Assembly (NCBI GenBank): GCA_035477595.1
Contig: DATIKM010000144.1
Location: 21,675 to 85,674 of the forward strand
Source: DATIKM01 sp035477595
GTDB taxonomy: Bacteria > Armatimonadota > Chthonomonadetes > Chthonomonadales > CAJBBX01
DNA length: 64,000 nucleotides
Reading direction: 5' to 3'
The translations under genes were made by a program, and so were the position numbers. The notes beneath the pieces are model-generated. The model was given only the letters and a program-made list of their open reading frames with translations. It was not told the origin of the DNA and did not search any database. Every line of letters starts with the position of its first letter. Position 1 is the stretch's first letter. Below are positions 7,572-17,400 of the stretch, piece after piece.

Positions 7572-9707
7572 TCAGCCCGTCGGGCAGTAGGCGTCTCCGG
7601 AGAGCCGGAACTGGCCGGCCACGCCGGGTGCGCCGGCGCCAGGCTGGCCTCCGCCCACCCACACGCTGAAGGCGCCGGGCTCGACCCACGGCCGGCCGTC
7701 ATCGTCGTAGCACGCGAGCTGCCGCGGGGCGAGCACGAAGTGCACCTCCGCCGTCTGGCCGGGCGCAAGCCGCAGGCGGCGGAAGCCCTGAAGTGACAGA
7801 AGCGGGACCGGCGCAGAGGCCTCCACATCGGTCACGTACAGCTGCACGACCTCATCGCTTTCACGGTCGCCCACGTTCGTGACCGCCACGCGGACCCCGA
7901 CGGGAGACGCGGTGGAGCCCTCCGTCTCCAGTGCGAGTCCGGTGTACGCGAACGACGTGTAGCTCATGCCGTGCCCGAAGGGGTAGAGGGGCCGGTCCGC
8001 GAGGAAGCGGTACGTGCGGCCCGCCATCGCATAGTCCTCGAAGGGAGGCACCTGACGGAGCGACCGGTAGAAGGTGATGGGCAGGCGTCCAGCAGGGCTT
8101 GTGTCGCCCCAGAGCACTGCTGCGAGGGCGGACCCCGCCTCTTCGCCGCCGTACCAGCTCATCAGGATCGCTGCGACGTGTTCCGCCGCCCAGTTGACGG
8201 CGATGGCGCTTCCACCGTGCAGCACGAGGACGACGGGCGTGCCGCTCGCAACGACCGCACGGAGCAGGTCCTCCTGTACGCCTGGCAGATCGATGTGGAG
8301 CCGGTCGCCGCCCCTGTCAATCAGGTTCTCCTCGCCCTCCTCACCCTCCAGGCGCGGCGACAGCCCCAGCACGACGATGGCAACGTCGGCCCATTGGGCG
8401 GCCGCGACCGCCTGGTCGAAACCGTCGCGTTCCGGCCCGATCAGCTCGCAGCCGCGCGCCCAGCGCACCTCGGCGCCGCTCCCGGCGCGCTGGCGGATGC
8501 CCTGCAACGGAGTCACCGCGTGGGACGGCGTGCCGCTGTAGTTGCCGAGCAACGTGCCGACATCGTCGGCGTTCGGGCCGATCACCGCGACCCGGCACAC
8601 GTCGGTCCGGAGAGGCAGCACGGGACCATCGTTCTTTAGCAGCACGAAGGACTGCTCTGCCGCCTCGCGGGCCAGCGCGCGATGCGCGGCGCAGTCGTTC
8701 ACCTCGATCGGGATCGACGCGTGGGGAACGCTCTCCGGCGGGTCGAACATCCCCAGCCGCGCCCTGGCCTCGAACAACCGCACGAGCGCCCGGTCGAGCG
8801 CTGTCTCGTCGATAAGGCCGGTGAGCACTGCATCGGTGAGCGCGCAGTAGGTGTCGCCGCAGTTAAGATCGCCGCCGGCGCGCACGGCGAGGGCAGCGGC
8901 CTGCGCCGGGGTGTCGACCACGCGGTGGTGCAGGTAGATGTCGGCGATGGCGCCACAGTCCGACACCACGTAGCCCTGGAATCCCCACTCGTCGCGGAGG
9001 ATCTTCTGCAGGAGAGTGGGGCTTGCGCCGCACGGCTCGCCGTTCGTGCGGTTGTACGCGGACATGACCGACCAGGCGCCGCCCTCGCGCACGCACGCCT
9101 CGAACGCCGGCAGGTAGGTCTCCCGGAGGTCACGCGGGCTGACCACAGCGTCGAAACCGTGGCGGTCCTTCTCCGGACCGCTGTGCACGGCGAAGTGCTT
9201 CGGCGTGGCCACGAGCTTGAGCCAGCGTGGGTCTTCGCCCTGCAGCCCGCGCACGAAGGCGACCGCGAGGCGGGCTGTTAGGTATGGGTCCTCGCCGTAG
9301 GTCTCCTGGCCACGGCCCCACCGCGGGTCACGGAAGATGTTGATGGTAGGAGACCAGAAGGTGAGGCCGAAGTACCATTCGGAGCGGCCCGTACGCCGCA
9401 GCCCATCGTGGTGCTTGGCGCGCGCCTCGTCCGAGATGGCGACCGCCACGCGATGGATCAGGTCGACGTTCCACGTGGCTGCGAGGCCGATCGCCTGTGG
9501 AAAGACGGTGGCGATGCCGGCGCGGCCGACGCCGTGCAGGCACTCGTTCCACCAGTTGTACTCGCAGACGCCGAGGCGCTCGATGGCGGGCGCGGTATGG
9601 ACCATCTGGGAGACCTTCTCCTCAAGGGTCATCCTGCCAACGAGGTCGGCGGCGCGATGGCGCGGGCTGAGCGCAGGGTCGAGGTAGGGCGGACGACTGT
9701 CGGTCAT
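7572..9707 (-). CDS. GH3 glycoside hydrolase (beta-xylosidase/beta-glucosidase type)
   Basis: The 711-residue protein has the standard three-domain GH3 layout: N-terminal barrel, alpha/beta sandwich and C-terminal fibronectin-III-like domain (about residues 600-700). The nucleophile is D250 in VVSDCGAI. The YNWWNECLHGVGRAG segment near residue 46 and the KHFAVHSGPE loop are typical of the xylosidase-like GH3 branch. No signal peptide follows the chosen start, so the enzyme is probably cytoplasmic and acts on imported oligosaccharides. The ATG at 9707 was chosen for its AGGAG Shine-Dalgarno about 10 nt upstream and because MTDSRPPYLDP begins the family homology; the open frame runs further upstream without resemblance. 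Confidence 0.9.
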   Translation of the reverse strand: MTDSRPPYLDPALSPRHRAADLVGRMTLEEKVSQMVHTAPAIERLGVCEYNWWNECLHGVGRAGIATVFPQAIGLAATWNVDLIHRVAVAISDEARAKHHDGLRRTGRSEWYFGLTFWSPTINIFRDPRWGRGQETYGEDPYLTARLAVAFVRGLQGEDPRWLKLVATPKHFAVHSGPEKDRHGFDAVVSPRDLRETYLPAFEACVREGGAWSVMSAYNRTNGEPCGASPTLLQKILRDEWGFQGYVVSDCGAIADIYLHHRVVDTPAQAAALAVRAGGDLNCGDTYCALTDAVLTGLIDETALDRALVRLFEARARLGMFDPPESVPHASIPIEVNDCAAHRALAREAAEQSFVLLKNDGPVLPLRTDVCRVAVIGPNADDVGTLLGNYSGTPSHAVTPLQGIRQRAGSGAEVRWARGCELIGPERDGFDQAVAAAQWADVAIVVLGLSPRLEGEEGEENLIDRGGDRLHIDLPGVQEDLLRAVVASGTPVVLVLHGGSAIAVNWAAEHVAAILMSWYGGEEAGSALAAVLWGDTSPAGRLPITFYRSLRQVPPFEDYAMAGRTYRFLADRPLYPFGHGMSYTSFAYTGLALETEGSTASPVGVRVAVTNVGDRESDEVVQLYVTDVEASAPVPLLSLQGFRRLRLAPGQTAEVHFVLAPRQLACYDDDGRPWVEPGAFSVWVGGGQPGAGAPGVAGQFRLSGDAYCPTG

Positions 9708-10077
9708 GGTGACGCGCTCCTGGCGGCGATGGACGGATGGCGGCTGCAGCCTGTGGCCGACCGTTCGGGGCCTCGGTGAGAGAGTCCTGCGCCCGTCGGG
9801 TACCACCTGCGTGGCGATCCGCGCCTCTCGGCCTCGCGCACCCCCAGCGGCCCAGCGCCGGATGCCAATTCTGACCATCAGGCTGCACCGGCACTGCCCG
9901 CGCGACCTCTGCAAGCGGGTACAGTCTCTGGGGCGCGAAAGGCTCGCGGTGTGCCGCTCGCCTGCATGCTGAGCCGACGCGTGGCGCCTCGACGGAGGGT
10001 GCTCCCCTCGGTGTCCTCGTGAATCATACCGGCCAGCCGGCGGGCTTCGGCGGTTTCCTGTTGGAGGGGCGACGATC
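9708..10077. other. Divergent intergenic region
   Basis: These 370 bp lie between the divergent GH3 and TauE/SafE genes. I find no coding signal and no well-spaced promoter pair. The plus-strand end carries a GGAGGGG ribosome-binding site for the TTG start at 10078. Confidence 0.45.
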
Positions 10078-10818
10078 TTGGAGCAAGACTTCGCACTGAT
10101 CGTGCTCGTGGGGTTTGCAGCACAGATGGTCGATGGCGCACTCGGCATGGCCTACGGGGTCACTTCAACCACGTTCCTGCTCAGCATGGGCATCCCCCCG
10201 GCGGCAGCCAGCGCAAGCGTCAAAGCGGCGGAAGTGGTCACCACCGCGATCTCGGGCACGTCGCACCTGCGCCTGGGGAATGTGAGGAGCGCGCTTCTGA
10301 GGAAGCTGCTCATCCCTGGCATGGTCGGCAGCGCGCTGGGCGCCTACATTCTGACCGCAGTTCCTGGCGACGTCATCAAGCCGATCGTCTCCGCTTACCT
10401 GGCGCTCATGGGCGCCGTCATCCTCTGGAAGGCGTTCAGCAGGATAGCGGAGCGGGAGGTGACGACCGCGGTCGCGCCCCTCGGGTTCGTCGGCGGCTTC
10501 TGTGACGCCATCGGGGGAGGCGGATGGGGCCCCATCGTCACGACCACGCTCGTCGCCCGCGGCAACCACGCGCGCTTCACGATCGGCACGGTGAACCTTG
10601 CCGAGTTCTTCGTGACCCTCGTGGCGTCGGTGACCTTTGTGCTGACCATCGGTCTGGTGCACTGGCAGGTCATCCTTGGCCTGATGCTGGGCGGCGCGGT
10701 CGCCGCTCCACTGGCAGCCCGCGTGTGCAGGCGCGTTCCGAGCCGGCCCCTGATGGTGCTCGTAGGGGTGCTGATCACGGTAATCAGCATGAGGACCCTC
10801 ATCCTGGAGCTCGTCTGA
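10078..10818 (+). CDS. TauE/SafE-family inner-membrane exporter
   Basis: The 246-residue integral membrane protein has about seven or eight hydrophobic segments in the two-repeat arrangement of TauE/SafE (DUF81). Each repeat carries the family's Gly-rich re-entrant motif: GFAAQMVDGALGMAYGV near residue 12 and GFVGGFCDAIGGGGWGP near residue 138. Members export sulfite, sulfoacetate or other small organic anions; the substrate cannot be read from the sequence. Translation should begin at TTG 10078, which follows a GGAGGGG ribosome-binding site. The gene is monocistronic; the ABC remnant downstream is not functional. Confidence 0.85.
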   Translation: MEQDFALIVLVGFAAQMVDGALGMAYGVTSTTFLLSMGIPPAAASASVKAAEVVTTAISGTSHLRLGNVRSALLRKLLIPGMVGSALGAYILTAVPGDVIKPIVSAYLALMGAVILWKAFSRIAEREVTTAVAPLGFVGGFCDAIGGGGWGPIVTTTLVARGNHARFTIGTVNLAEFFVTLVASVTFVLTIGLVHWQVILGLMLGGAVAAPLAARVCRRVPSRPLMVLVGVLITVISMRTLILELV

Positions 10819-10824
10819 GCGGGG

Positions 10825-10868
10825 CCGGTGCGTCCGCGGTGTGGTCTGGCGCAACGGTTGCGCACCGG
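10825..10868 (+). terminator. Nested inverted repeats after the TauE/SafE gene
   Basis: An outer pair CCGGTGCG/CGCACCGG (10825-10832 and 10861-10868) encloses an inner GCGCAAC-G-GTTGCGC palindrome (10849-10863) whose right arm overlaps the outer arm, so the two structures are mutually exclusive. Position just after the stop suggests termination; no T-tract follows. Confidence 0.35.
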
Positions 10869-11095
10869 TGGCGCTGCCAGTGCGGCCAGCCGAACCCCGG
10901 TCTTGGGCGAATGCCAAGCTCATCCTCTGCCGCTCCACCTGGACGGGCGATGCGCGAGCCTGCCCGGCCCTCTGGACCCATCCATAGCCCTGGCTGGAGC
11001 AGCTCGAGCATGGCCCCGGAGGCCGGCCTCCTGATGGCTGGCCGCGCGATCCGTGACAGGTCGCGCTCCCAGCCTCGCGTGCGAGGGAGACGCGC

Positions 11096-12070
11096 GTGGG
11101 CTCAGCGCCGATCGAGATCGAGCATCTGACAAAGGTGTGCCAGATCACCGAGCGGGATGCCGGCAACGGCGCGTCGGTGGGCAGTCTGTCTCGCCGTCTC
11201 TCCGGCGACGCGCGCTCCGTGGGGGATGTCAACTACCGGGTCGCGCCGTGGGGGGATCGTGGGTTGTCTGGGGCCGAACGGCGCCGGGCGATCCGCAGAC
11301 GGTGAGGATGCTCGCACGGGTACTGCATCACACGCCCGGAACCGCGACAGTGCTCGGCTTCACCCAGTGGCGGCGCCAGAGCGCCTGCCTGCACCGGATC
11401 AGCATGGTGATGGGCAACCGAAACCAGCTCATGTGGGACAGCCCGCCCATGGAGTCGTTCCCGGTGCACCGGGCAATCTGCGACCTCCCCCAGCGGCAGT
11501 TACCCGAGACTCTCGACGGGCTGGTGAAGCTGCTGAACCTAGAGTCCCTGCTGCGCAAGCCCGTGGGCGCACTCTCGCTCGGTGAGCGCATGAAGTGCGA
11601 GCTCGCCGCCGTGCCTGCTGCACCGCCCCGAGGTGCTCTTCCCGGACGAGCCGACTCCTGGCGTGGACGTAACGATGCAGCAGCGCATCCTGCAGCAGCG
11701 CATCCTGCAGTTCGCGGCCGCACACAACCGGCGCCGCGGGGCCACCGTGTTGCTCGCGAGCCACTGCGTGGCGGACGTCACCGCACTGTGCCGGCGCGTC
11801 GCAGTGATCAACCACGGTCGCCAGCTGCGTGACTTCGGCCTGGGCGGGTACACGCATGGGGCCTCGATGCCAACTGCTACGGCGAGATCGTCTGCCAGGC
11901 AGGTGGCACGCTCACGCTGCGCGTGCCGCGCGCCGAAACGCCCGTCGCCGTGGCGCGCCTGCTTTCCGGGACTGCCCGTGGTCGACCTCGCGCTGGAGCA
12001 CCCGCCGATCGAGCACGTGAACCACTGGGTCTTCCAGACTGCGCCGGAAGCCGCAGCCGAAGCGGCGTGA
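11096..12070 (+). pseudogene. Decayed ABC-2 exporter ATP-binding subunit
   Basis: The family sequence can be followed across three reading frames. An N-terminal IEIEHLTKV with ITERDAG is in one frame. A Walker A, GCLGPNGAGRS, is in a second (lysine replaced by Arg). VLGFTQW through the signature-like LSLGERMKCELAA is in a third. The Walker B region FPDEPTPGVDVTMQ and ATVLLASHCVADVTALCRRV switch back to the first frame. I infer single-base insertions near 11250 and in the stretches following Walker A and LSLGERMKC, plus further shifts after about 11840. A 15-bp in-frame duplication is also present. This resembles the NatA-like ABC-2 ATPase (DUF4162-type tail ending LPVVDLALEHPPIEHV). It is clearly non-functional. 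Confidence 0.85.
11678..11707 (+). repeat. 15-bp tandem duplication inside the ABC ATPase pseudogene
   Basis: The unit CAGCAGCGCATCCTG occurs twice head to tail, giving QQRILQQRIL directly after the Walker B/D-loop region. Functional relatives have a single copy here. It is one of the lesions of the decaying gene. Confidence 0.8.
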
Positions 12071-12082
12071 TGTCTGCTGGCG

Positions 12083-12330
12083 ATGGCCTGGACCTTGATA
12101 GTCCAGTGCCGCTTCACGGCGCTCATCTGGGCGGCGTGGGGCTTCGTGGGGCCGCTGATCTCGCTGGCCGTCTGGTCCGCCACGACGGTAGCGCGCGGCG
12201 GAGAGGTCAGCAACGGCGGCGTGACGTTCACGCGCGCGGGCTTCGCGGCCTGCTTCCCTCGCGGATGTCGGACTTCCTCACCGGCCCGGCGTGGCTCGCG
12301 TGCCCGGCGGCGTCCGTGGCCACCGTCTAG
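12083..12330 (+). pseudogene. Truncated ABC-2 permease remnant
   Basis: A reading frame from 12083 encodes a start followed by LIVQCRFTALIWAAWGFVGPLISLAVWS and a GGEVSNGGVTFTRAGFAACF segment. This matches the N-terminal helices and the 'F...DFAAYF' loop that open ABC-2 permeases partnered with NatA-like ATPases. After about residue 58 the similarity stops and the frame becomes arginine/serine-rich nonsense. It follows the ATPase remnant by 12 bp, exactly where the partner gene belongs. The rest of the permease is missing. Confidence 0.6.
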
Positions 12331-12659
12331 ACCCGCCCGTCGTCCTGCTCGGTCCGGACGTCGCAGGGAGCCCGACCCGGCCCCGACCGCTGCAGGCAGG
12401 TACCGTCCGTCCTAAGGTCCCCGGGATGGTGCGGCCGATACACCGGGCTCTCCAGGCCGACGGCTGGAGGGGGCCCATCGACTGCTCAGCGGGCGCGCCC
12501 CAGGCGGGACCGCGCCCGGCGTGATCCCACGTGCCTACGCGCCACCAGCAGCGCTGAGACGACCGCAGAGGGCGTGCCCGCATACCCGCCCCGGATCATC
12601 TCAGCCGACCGGCCAACGCCGCTGTCCCAGCGGTCCCCACGGTTTGGCCGGCTCAGCGA
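12331..12659. other. Non-coding stretch after the ABC remnant
   Basis: No coding signal is visible. A CTCCAG/CTGGAG hairpin (12450-12455 and 12464-12469, 8-nt loop) extended by GGGC/GCCC with mismatches lies in the middle and may be a relic terminator for the degraded operon or for the convergent GH57 gene. Confidence 0.35.
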
Positions 12660-14396
12660 TCACGGTGCATCGGGCGTCTCGCCGTCGCACGCCCACCAGG
12701 CGGGATCGATATCGGGGAAGCAGCGGTCGCGGTCCTCTGCCTCCCCGAGCTCATTCCAGGCGTCCGGCTCGATCTCTTCGCCACGAGCCGAGCGCCGGGC
12801 CAGGCCCGCGATCGCCTGGAACTTCGCGTGGTGGTAGCGGACGCGCTGTTCGGCGTAGTCGCGCGAGGTCCAAGTGCTGATGCTGAACTGCCAGTCGGAT
12901 GACTCGAGCAGGAGCAGCTCGCGCGCGGCCTGGCGCAACAGCGTGGCAGCGCGCGGCACGCCGCCCAGCTCACGCGCCAGGGCCGCCATCTCGCGCTCGC
13001 ACTCGTAGACCTTCTCCCACGTCCATGCGGTCCACTCGTTGAGCCAGATCCAGTGGTAACCGCCCTCGCCCCAGGAGCCCTCAGGCAGCGAGACGACGGT
13101 GGTGGGCGGGTGGCGGACTAGGTACTCGCCGCAGGTGACGCGCTCGATCTCAGGATCCTCGGCAAGCCGGCGGATGGCGTAGTAGAGAAACTCGGGGCCC
13201 TCGAACCACCAGTGCCCGAAGAGCTCCGTGTCGTACATGGAAGCCACGACGCCCGGCATGCCGTATTCCGCACGGTGGCGAGCGAGCGATTCGCGCAGGC
13301 GCTCGTGGTGATGGCGGGCGTGCTCCGGCACACGGGACAGCGCCTTCACCGGCTCGTACAAATCCTTGCGGCCCAGGTCGTCGCGCGGCCAACTGATGCG
13401 CCAGTAGCGCAGGTTGCCCGGGTAGTGCTTCTTGTGAAACTCAAGGTAGTGCTCGTCTCCCGGGTAGCCGATCTCGCCGCTCCAGACCTGCGCGCCGGTC
13501 TGCTGGTCACGGGCGAAGATGGCGACGGGCGGCATGGGACGGCCGGAGGAGTTGACCAGATATGGGAGGTGGGGCGAGCGCTCCACATCCTCTGGCGTGA
13601 CCTCCTTCGCGAATCGCGACCAGAGCTCCTCGAGCGCCCTGAACCGCTCGGCGTAGGCCCCGATGGCGCGTCCTCCGCGCAGGAGGTGCGCGTCCACACA
13701 GAAGTAGCGCAGACCCTCCTCCGCCAGGAACTCCTCTATGCCGCGGCGCAGCACTGGCTCGGGTGTCCGGAACGCGGCGACGGGTGGCTGCCAGCGGTAC
13801 CGGGGCCGGTAGGCGCACTCGGGGAGCCAGAAGCCCTGCGGTGGGCGACCGAAGTGGCGCCGGTAGGCGGCCACGCCCTGGCGCACTTGGGCGCGGATGC
13901 AGGCGTCGCTCCCGATGAGCGGCAGGTAGCCGTGGGTGGCGGCAGAGGTGAGGATCTCGATGTGGCCTGCATCCTGCAGAGCTCGAAACGCCGCGACGAG
14001 GTCCCGCCCGTAGACGTCCACATACCGGCGGCGTACGCCCTCGTAGAAACCGCGCCAGTGATGCGCGAGCGCCACCATGTGCGGGGCGCCGTGTCGCCGG
14101 AACTCCGAGGCGTTGGCGCCCGCAATGTCGATCTTCTGGCGCAGGTACTCCTCGAACTCAGCCGCGAACGTCTCGTCCGCAAGCTGCTCGACGAGGACGG
14201 GAGTGAGGCCGAGGGAGACCTTTGGCGAGACGCCTTCGTCTGCCAGCCGGTTCAGCACGTCGAGCAGCGGGATGTAGCACTCGGCGGTGACCTCGGACAG
14301 CCAGTCCATCCCGTGAGGCCAGCGGCCATGCGCGAGGACGTACGGGATGTGCGAGTGCAGGACGAGCGCGAAGCAGCCGAGCTTTCCGGTTGCCAA
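12660..14396 (-). CDS. GH57 glycoside hydrolase, 1,4-alpha-glucan branching-enzyme type (DUF1957 C-terminus)
   Basis: The 578-residue cytoplasmic enzyme starts with the GH57 signature VLHSHIPYV. The nucleophile is E193 in GFWLPECAYRP and the acid/base is D389 in SMYDTELFGHWWFEGPEFL, both in contexts typical of GH57 branching enzymes. A helical C-terminal domain (WTWEKVYECEREM, LLLESSDWQF) corresponds to DUF1957. The role is formation of alpha-1,6 branches in glycogen; an alpha-amylase/transglycosylase is the alternative. The start is TTG at 14396, supported by a CGGAGGCG Shine-Dalgarno and by homology beginning at once; the upstream open frame is noise. It is preceded after 38 bp by the DUF6259 gene on the same strand. 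Confidence 0.88.
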   Translation of the reverse strand: MATGKLGCFALVLHSHIPYVLAHGRWPHGMDWLSEVTAECYIPLLDVLNRLADEGVSPKVSLGLTPVLVEQLADETFAAEFEEYLRQKIDIAGANASEFRRHGAPHMVALAHHWRGFYEGVRRRYVDVYGRDLVAAFRALQDAGHIEILTSAATHGYLPLIGSDACIRAQVRQGVAAYRRHFGRPPQGFWLPECAYRPRYRWQPPVAAFRTPEPVLRRGIEEFLAEEGLRYFCVDAHLLRGGRAIGAYAERFRALEELWSRFAKEVTPEDVERSPHLPYLVNSSGRPMPPVAIFARDQQTGAQVWSGEIGYPGDEHYLEFHKKHYPGNLRYWRISWPRDDLGRKDLYEPVKALSRVPEHARHHHERLRESLARHRAEYGMPGVVASMYDTELFGHWWFEGPEFLYYAIRRLAEDPEIERVTCGEYLVRHPPTTVVSLPEGSWGEGGYHWIWLNEWTAWTWEKVYECEREMAALARELGGVPRAATLLRQAARELLLLESSDWQFSISTWTSRDYAEQRVRYHHAKFQAIAGLARRSARGEEIEPDAWNELGEAEDRDRCFPDIDPAWWACDGETPDAP

Positions 14397-14434
14397 CCAG
14401 TTCGCCTCCGGTAGATGATGGTGTAGCGCGCCCC

Positions 14435-17400
14435 CTACTCGAGCCGCGGCTCCGCCCAGACGCACCAGTCGAACAGGTAGTCGGCGAGAGCGCCGGTCAC
14501 CAGGGTCAGCACCACGTCCTGACCGCGCCAGGGCTCCAGGCTGACCTCGACGGGCTGCCACCCGCTTCCTGGCATCAGCTCTTGCCAGAAGATGCGCCTG
14601 CCGTTCACCTCCACGCCGAACCCGGCGCCCGTGGATCTCGAGCCGTCGCGGAGACCAACCGCAGTGCGCAGGTGCACCGGCGCGTCCGGTAGCCGGAGCC
14701 AGTAGTCCACCAGAGTCTCGCCCGAAGAAGGCGGATGCTGGTGTAGGGCCGGCCGAGTCACACCTCCGCACGCAGCCTCCGACACCCCGGTCGGGAACTC
14801 CGGCTCCTGCTCGACTCCGCCAGGCAGTGTCGAGCGGGCCTGGAACGGCGCGCGGAGGAGGTCGAATGGCGCCGCCACGCCCGTCGGGCTACCGCGAACG
14901 AGGAGCAGCGTGTTCGGCAGCGTGAGGCGCGCGTCCACGCGTCCGTCGGAGAGAGCGTCGGTGCGCACATCGCCCTGAGCCACGAGTGCATGCTCGTAGC
15001 TGGCGACGCCCGCAATCCGCACGCGGGCCAGCGCGCGGCCAGGATCGTCGTGCGCCTCGATCCGCGGACGCTCCACCATGGCCCAGTCGAAGGTCGGATC
15101 CCCGGCAGGCCCGGCCCCGATCTCGAGACGCACAACGGCCTCCCTGCCCCGCCAGTCAGAGATGTCCATGGTGAGCGCTCTGGGCTGGCCCGATGCCTGC
15201 AGAACGCGCTCGGTGAGCGACTCGACGCCGGAGGTGACCGTCATACGGAACGCGACGCCGTCGGACTTGCCCGCCGCCTCCTGGCGCAGTCGGACGGCGG
15301 CCGTGAGCCGCACGTGCCGCCGGTTGGGGAGATGGAGACGGTACTCAACGAAACTCAGCCCGGCGCCGCGCTCGGGCGGGTGGGTCGCGCGCGGGCCCTT
15401 CCAGGGCGGGTGCATGAACAGCCACTCGCCCTCGGGTTCCACGCGGCCTCCGCTGCCCTCATCCGTGATGTGTCCGCCTACCTCGGTGCGCAGGATGTCG
15501 CCCGCCAGGAGCACGCCCGCCGTGGCGCCGTGAGTGCGCTCCCACAGCGCGATCTCTTCGCGGCCCTCGGCGCCGGGGCCAGCCTCGAGGCGCAGGCGGA
15601 TCAGCCGGTCGTGCACGCCCGCGCCGGCGATCAGGTAGCCGCGCGGCAGCTCAGCGACATGCGGCGCCGCGAGGTTGCGCGGCGCCGGGCTCCAGAAGTA
15701 ACTGCGCCGCGGGTCCAGGGAGTGGATACGCTGGGCGTCGTAGGCCAGCCAGCCTGGGATCGAGCCGTCGACCTCGACCGTCCCAACGCCCTCGATGCGG
15801 CGCGAGATGACCGAGATTGTGCCATCTGGCGCCACGCGTTCGAACACGGTGCCGCGGTCGCGACGGTACCGGGCCCGGCTCCCATCGGAGAGCGTGTAGG
15901 CGAACAGCTCGTCGGGGCTCTCGGTGCGCCGGACGTCAGGGCGAGGCTTCCACTGCTGGAAGAAGCGCGCCTCCGCCAGGACGTGCTCGATGCCCGGGTC
16001 GCGCGCTTCGAGTTGAGCGACGTCCGGCCACGCCAGCGTCGGCAGGACCCCGAGCCGCTCATAGGCGCGCAGCCAGGCATGCTTCTTTGCGGGCGCGGTG
16101 CGCGGGTTCGAGAGGCCGAGGAAGCCGTACATCGCGGTGCGCGGCAGCAACACCGCCGAGCTGATCGGGTGCGCCATCGCGATGAGCCGGTCGTTCCATG
16201 TGGCATCGACGTGGTGAATCCCCCGGACGTGGCGCTGGGCGAACGCCTGGTACCGGTAGGTGACCTCGTTCAGCCCCTCACCGGAGAGTGCCACGTTGGG
16301 CAAGGCTGCTCTCAACTCGCGGTGCAGCGCGATGTTGCCCTGCATCGACGACATGCCGTCGATCAGCCCGTTCGCGTCGTTTACCATGACGAGCGTCTGA
16401 TCGAGGTGAAGCGCGTCCACCCTGTAGCGCCGGACGAGCTCAACCATCTTCTGGACGAAGAGCCTGCGCCACTCTCTGAGCGCGGGGTTGATGTAGGCGA
16501 ACCGAATGGGCGGGTCGACTCGGGCCCAGTCCCACCACTGAAGCTCTCCGGACACCGGGTCGCGCATCTGCCAGCGGCGGAACCGTTCGTAGAGCGGGTG
16601 GTTGGGGTCGCAGCCGAAGTAGTTTACGTGCGGCATCACCCGGAAGCCCAGTCGGTGCGCCTCCCTCACGAAGGGCCCGAACTGCGGAGCCGCCGTGTAG
16701 TCCGGGTACATGCGGTCGTACTCGTGCCGACGCCAGTTGGGCACATAGAGCAACGTCTGCCGCGGGTCGACCCGCGCTGCCAGAGCCCCGAGCGTGGGGA
16801 TGTCCATCGACACGATAACGACGAACCGGATGTCGCGCGCCCACGCCGGCTCGAGGCGCCAGGGCCTGCGCAGGGAGAACGCCCTCTCCGCCCACTCCCG
16901 GTAGCGGGCGGCCGCCACCTGCCAATCGCCCTGGTATGCCGTGATCCGCCACCGCACCGAGTGCACTGCAGCCTTGTCCTCGAATGGCGCGAACGCGCGC
17001 GTCTCGAACCGCAGCCGGAAGAGCCCTGGACGCTTCTCCACCGTGAGGTTCTTGAAGCGCGGCGCGGTGTCTTCCGCCCACACCATGATGCCGCCGTTGG
17101 CGCCCTGAAGCAGCACGAACTGGGCCTCCCAGCCCGTCGGGTAATCGAAGAGCACGGCCTGAACGGGCGTGTCCTGGCCGAACCGCTGGCCGCTGTGGCC
17201 AGGTACCAACACCTCAAGCGTGTCCGGCACATCACCCAAGCACCACGTTACGCCGGCGACGCCCTTCGACGCGGCAGAGGCGGTCTGCGTAACCACGATG
17301 TCCCCCGTCGCTGGGTCCGCGGCGAAGCGGGTCCTCATCGATGCGGCTTCGGTGGCGCCACCCTCGCGCCACCCCGCCTCGGCCAGCACGGAGGCTCCGT

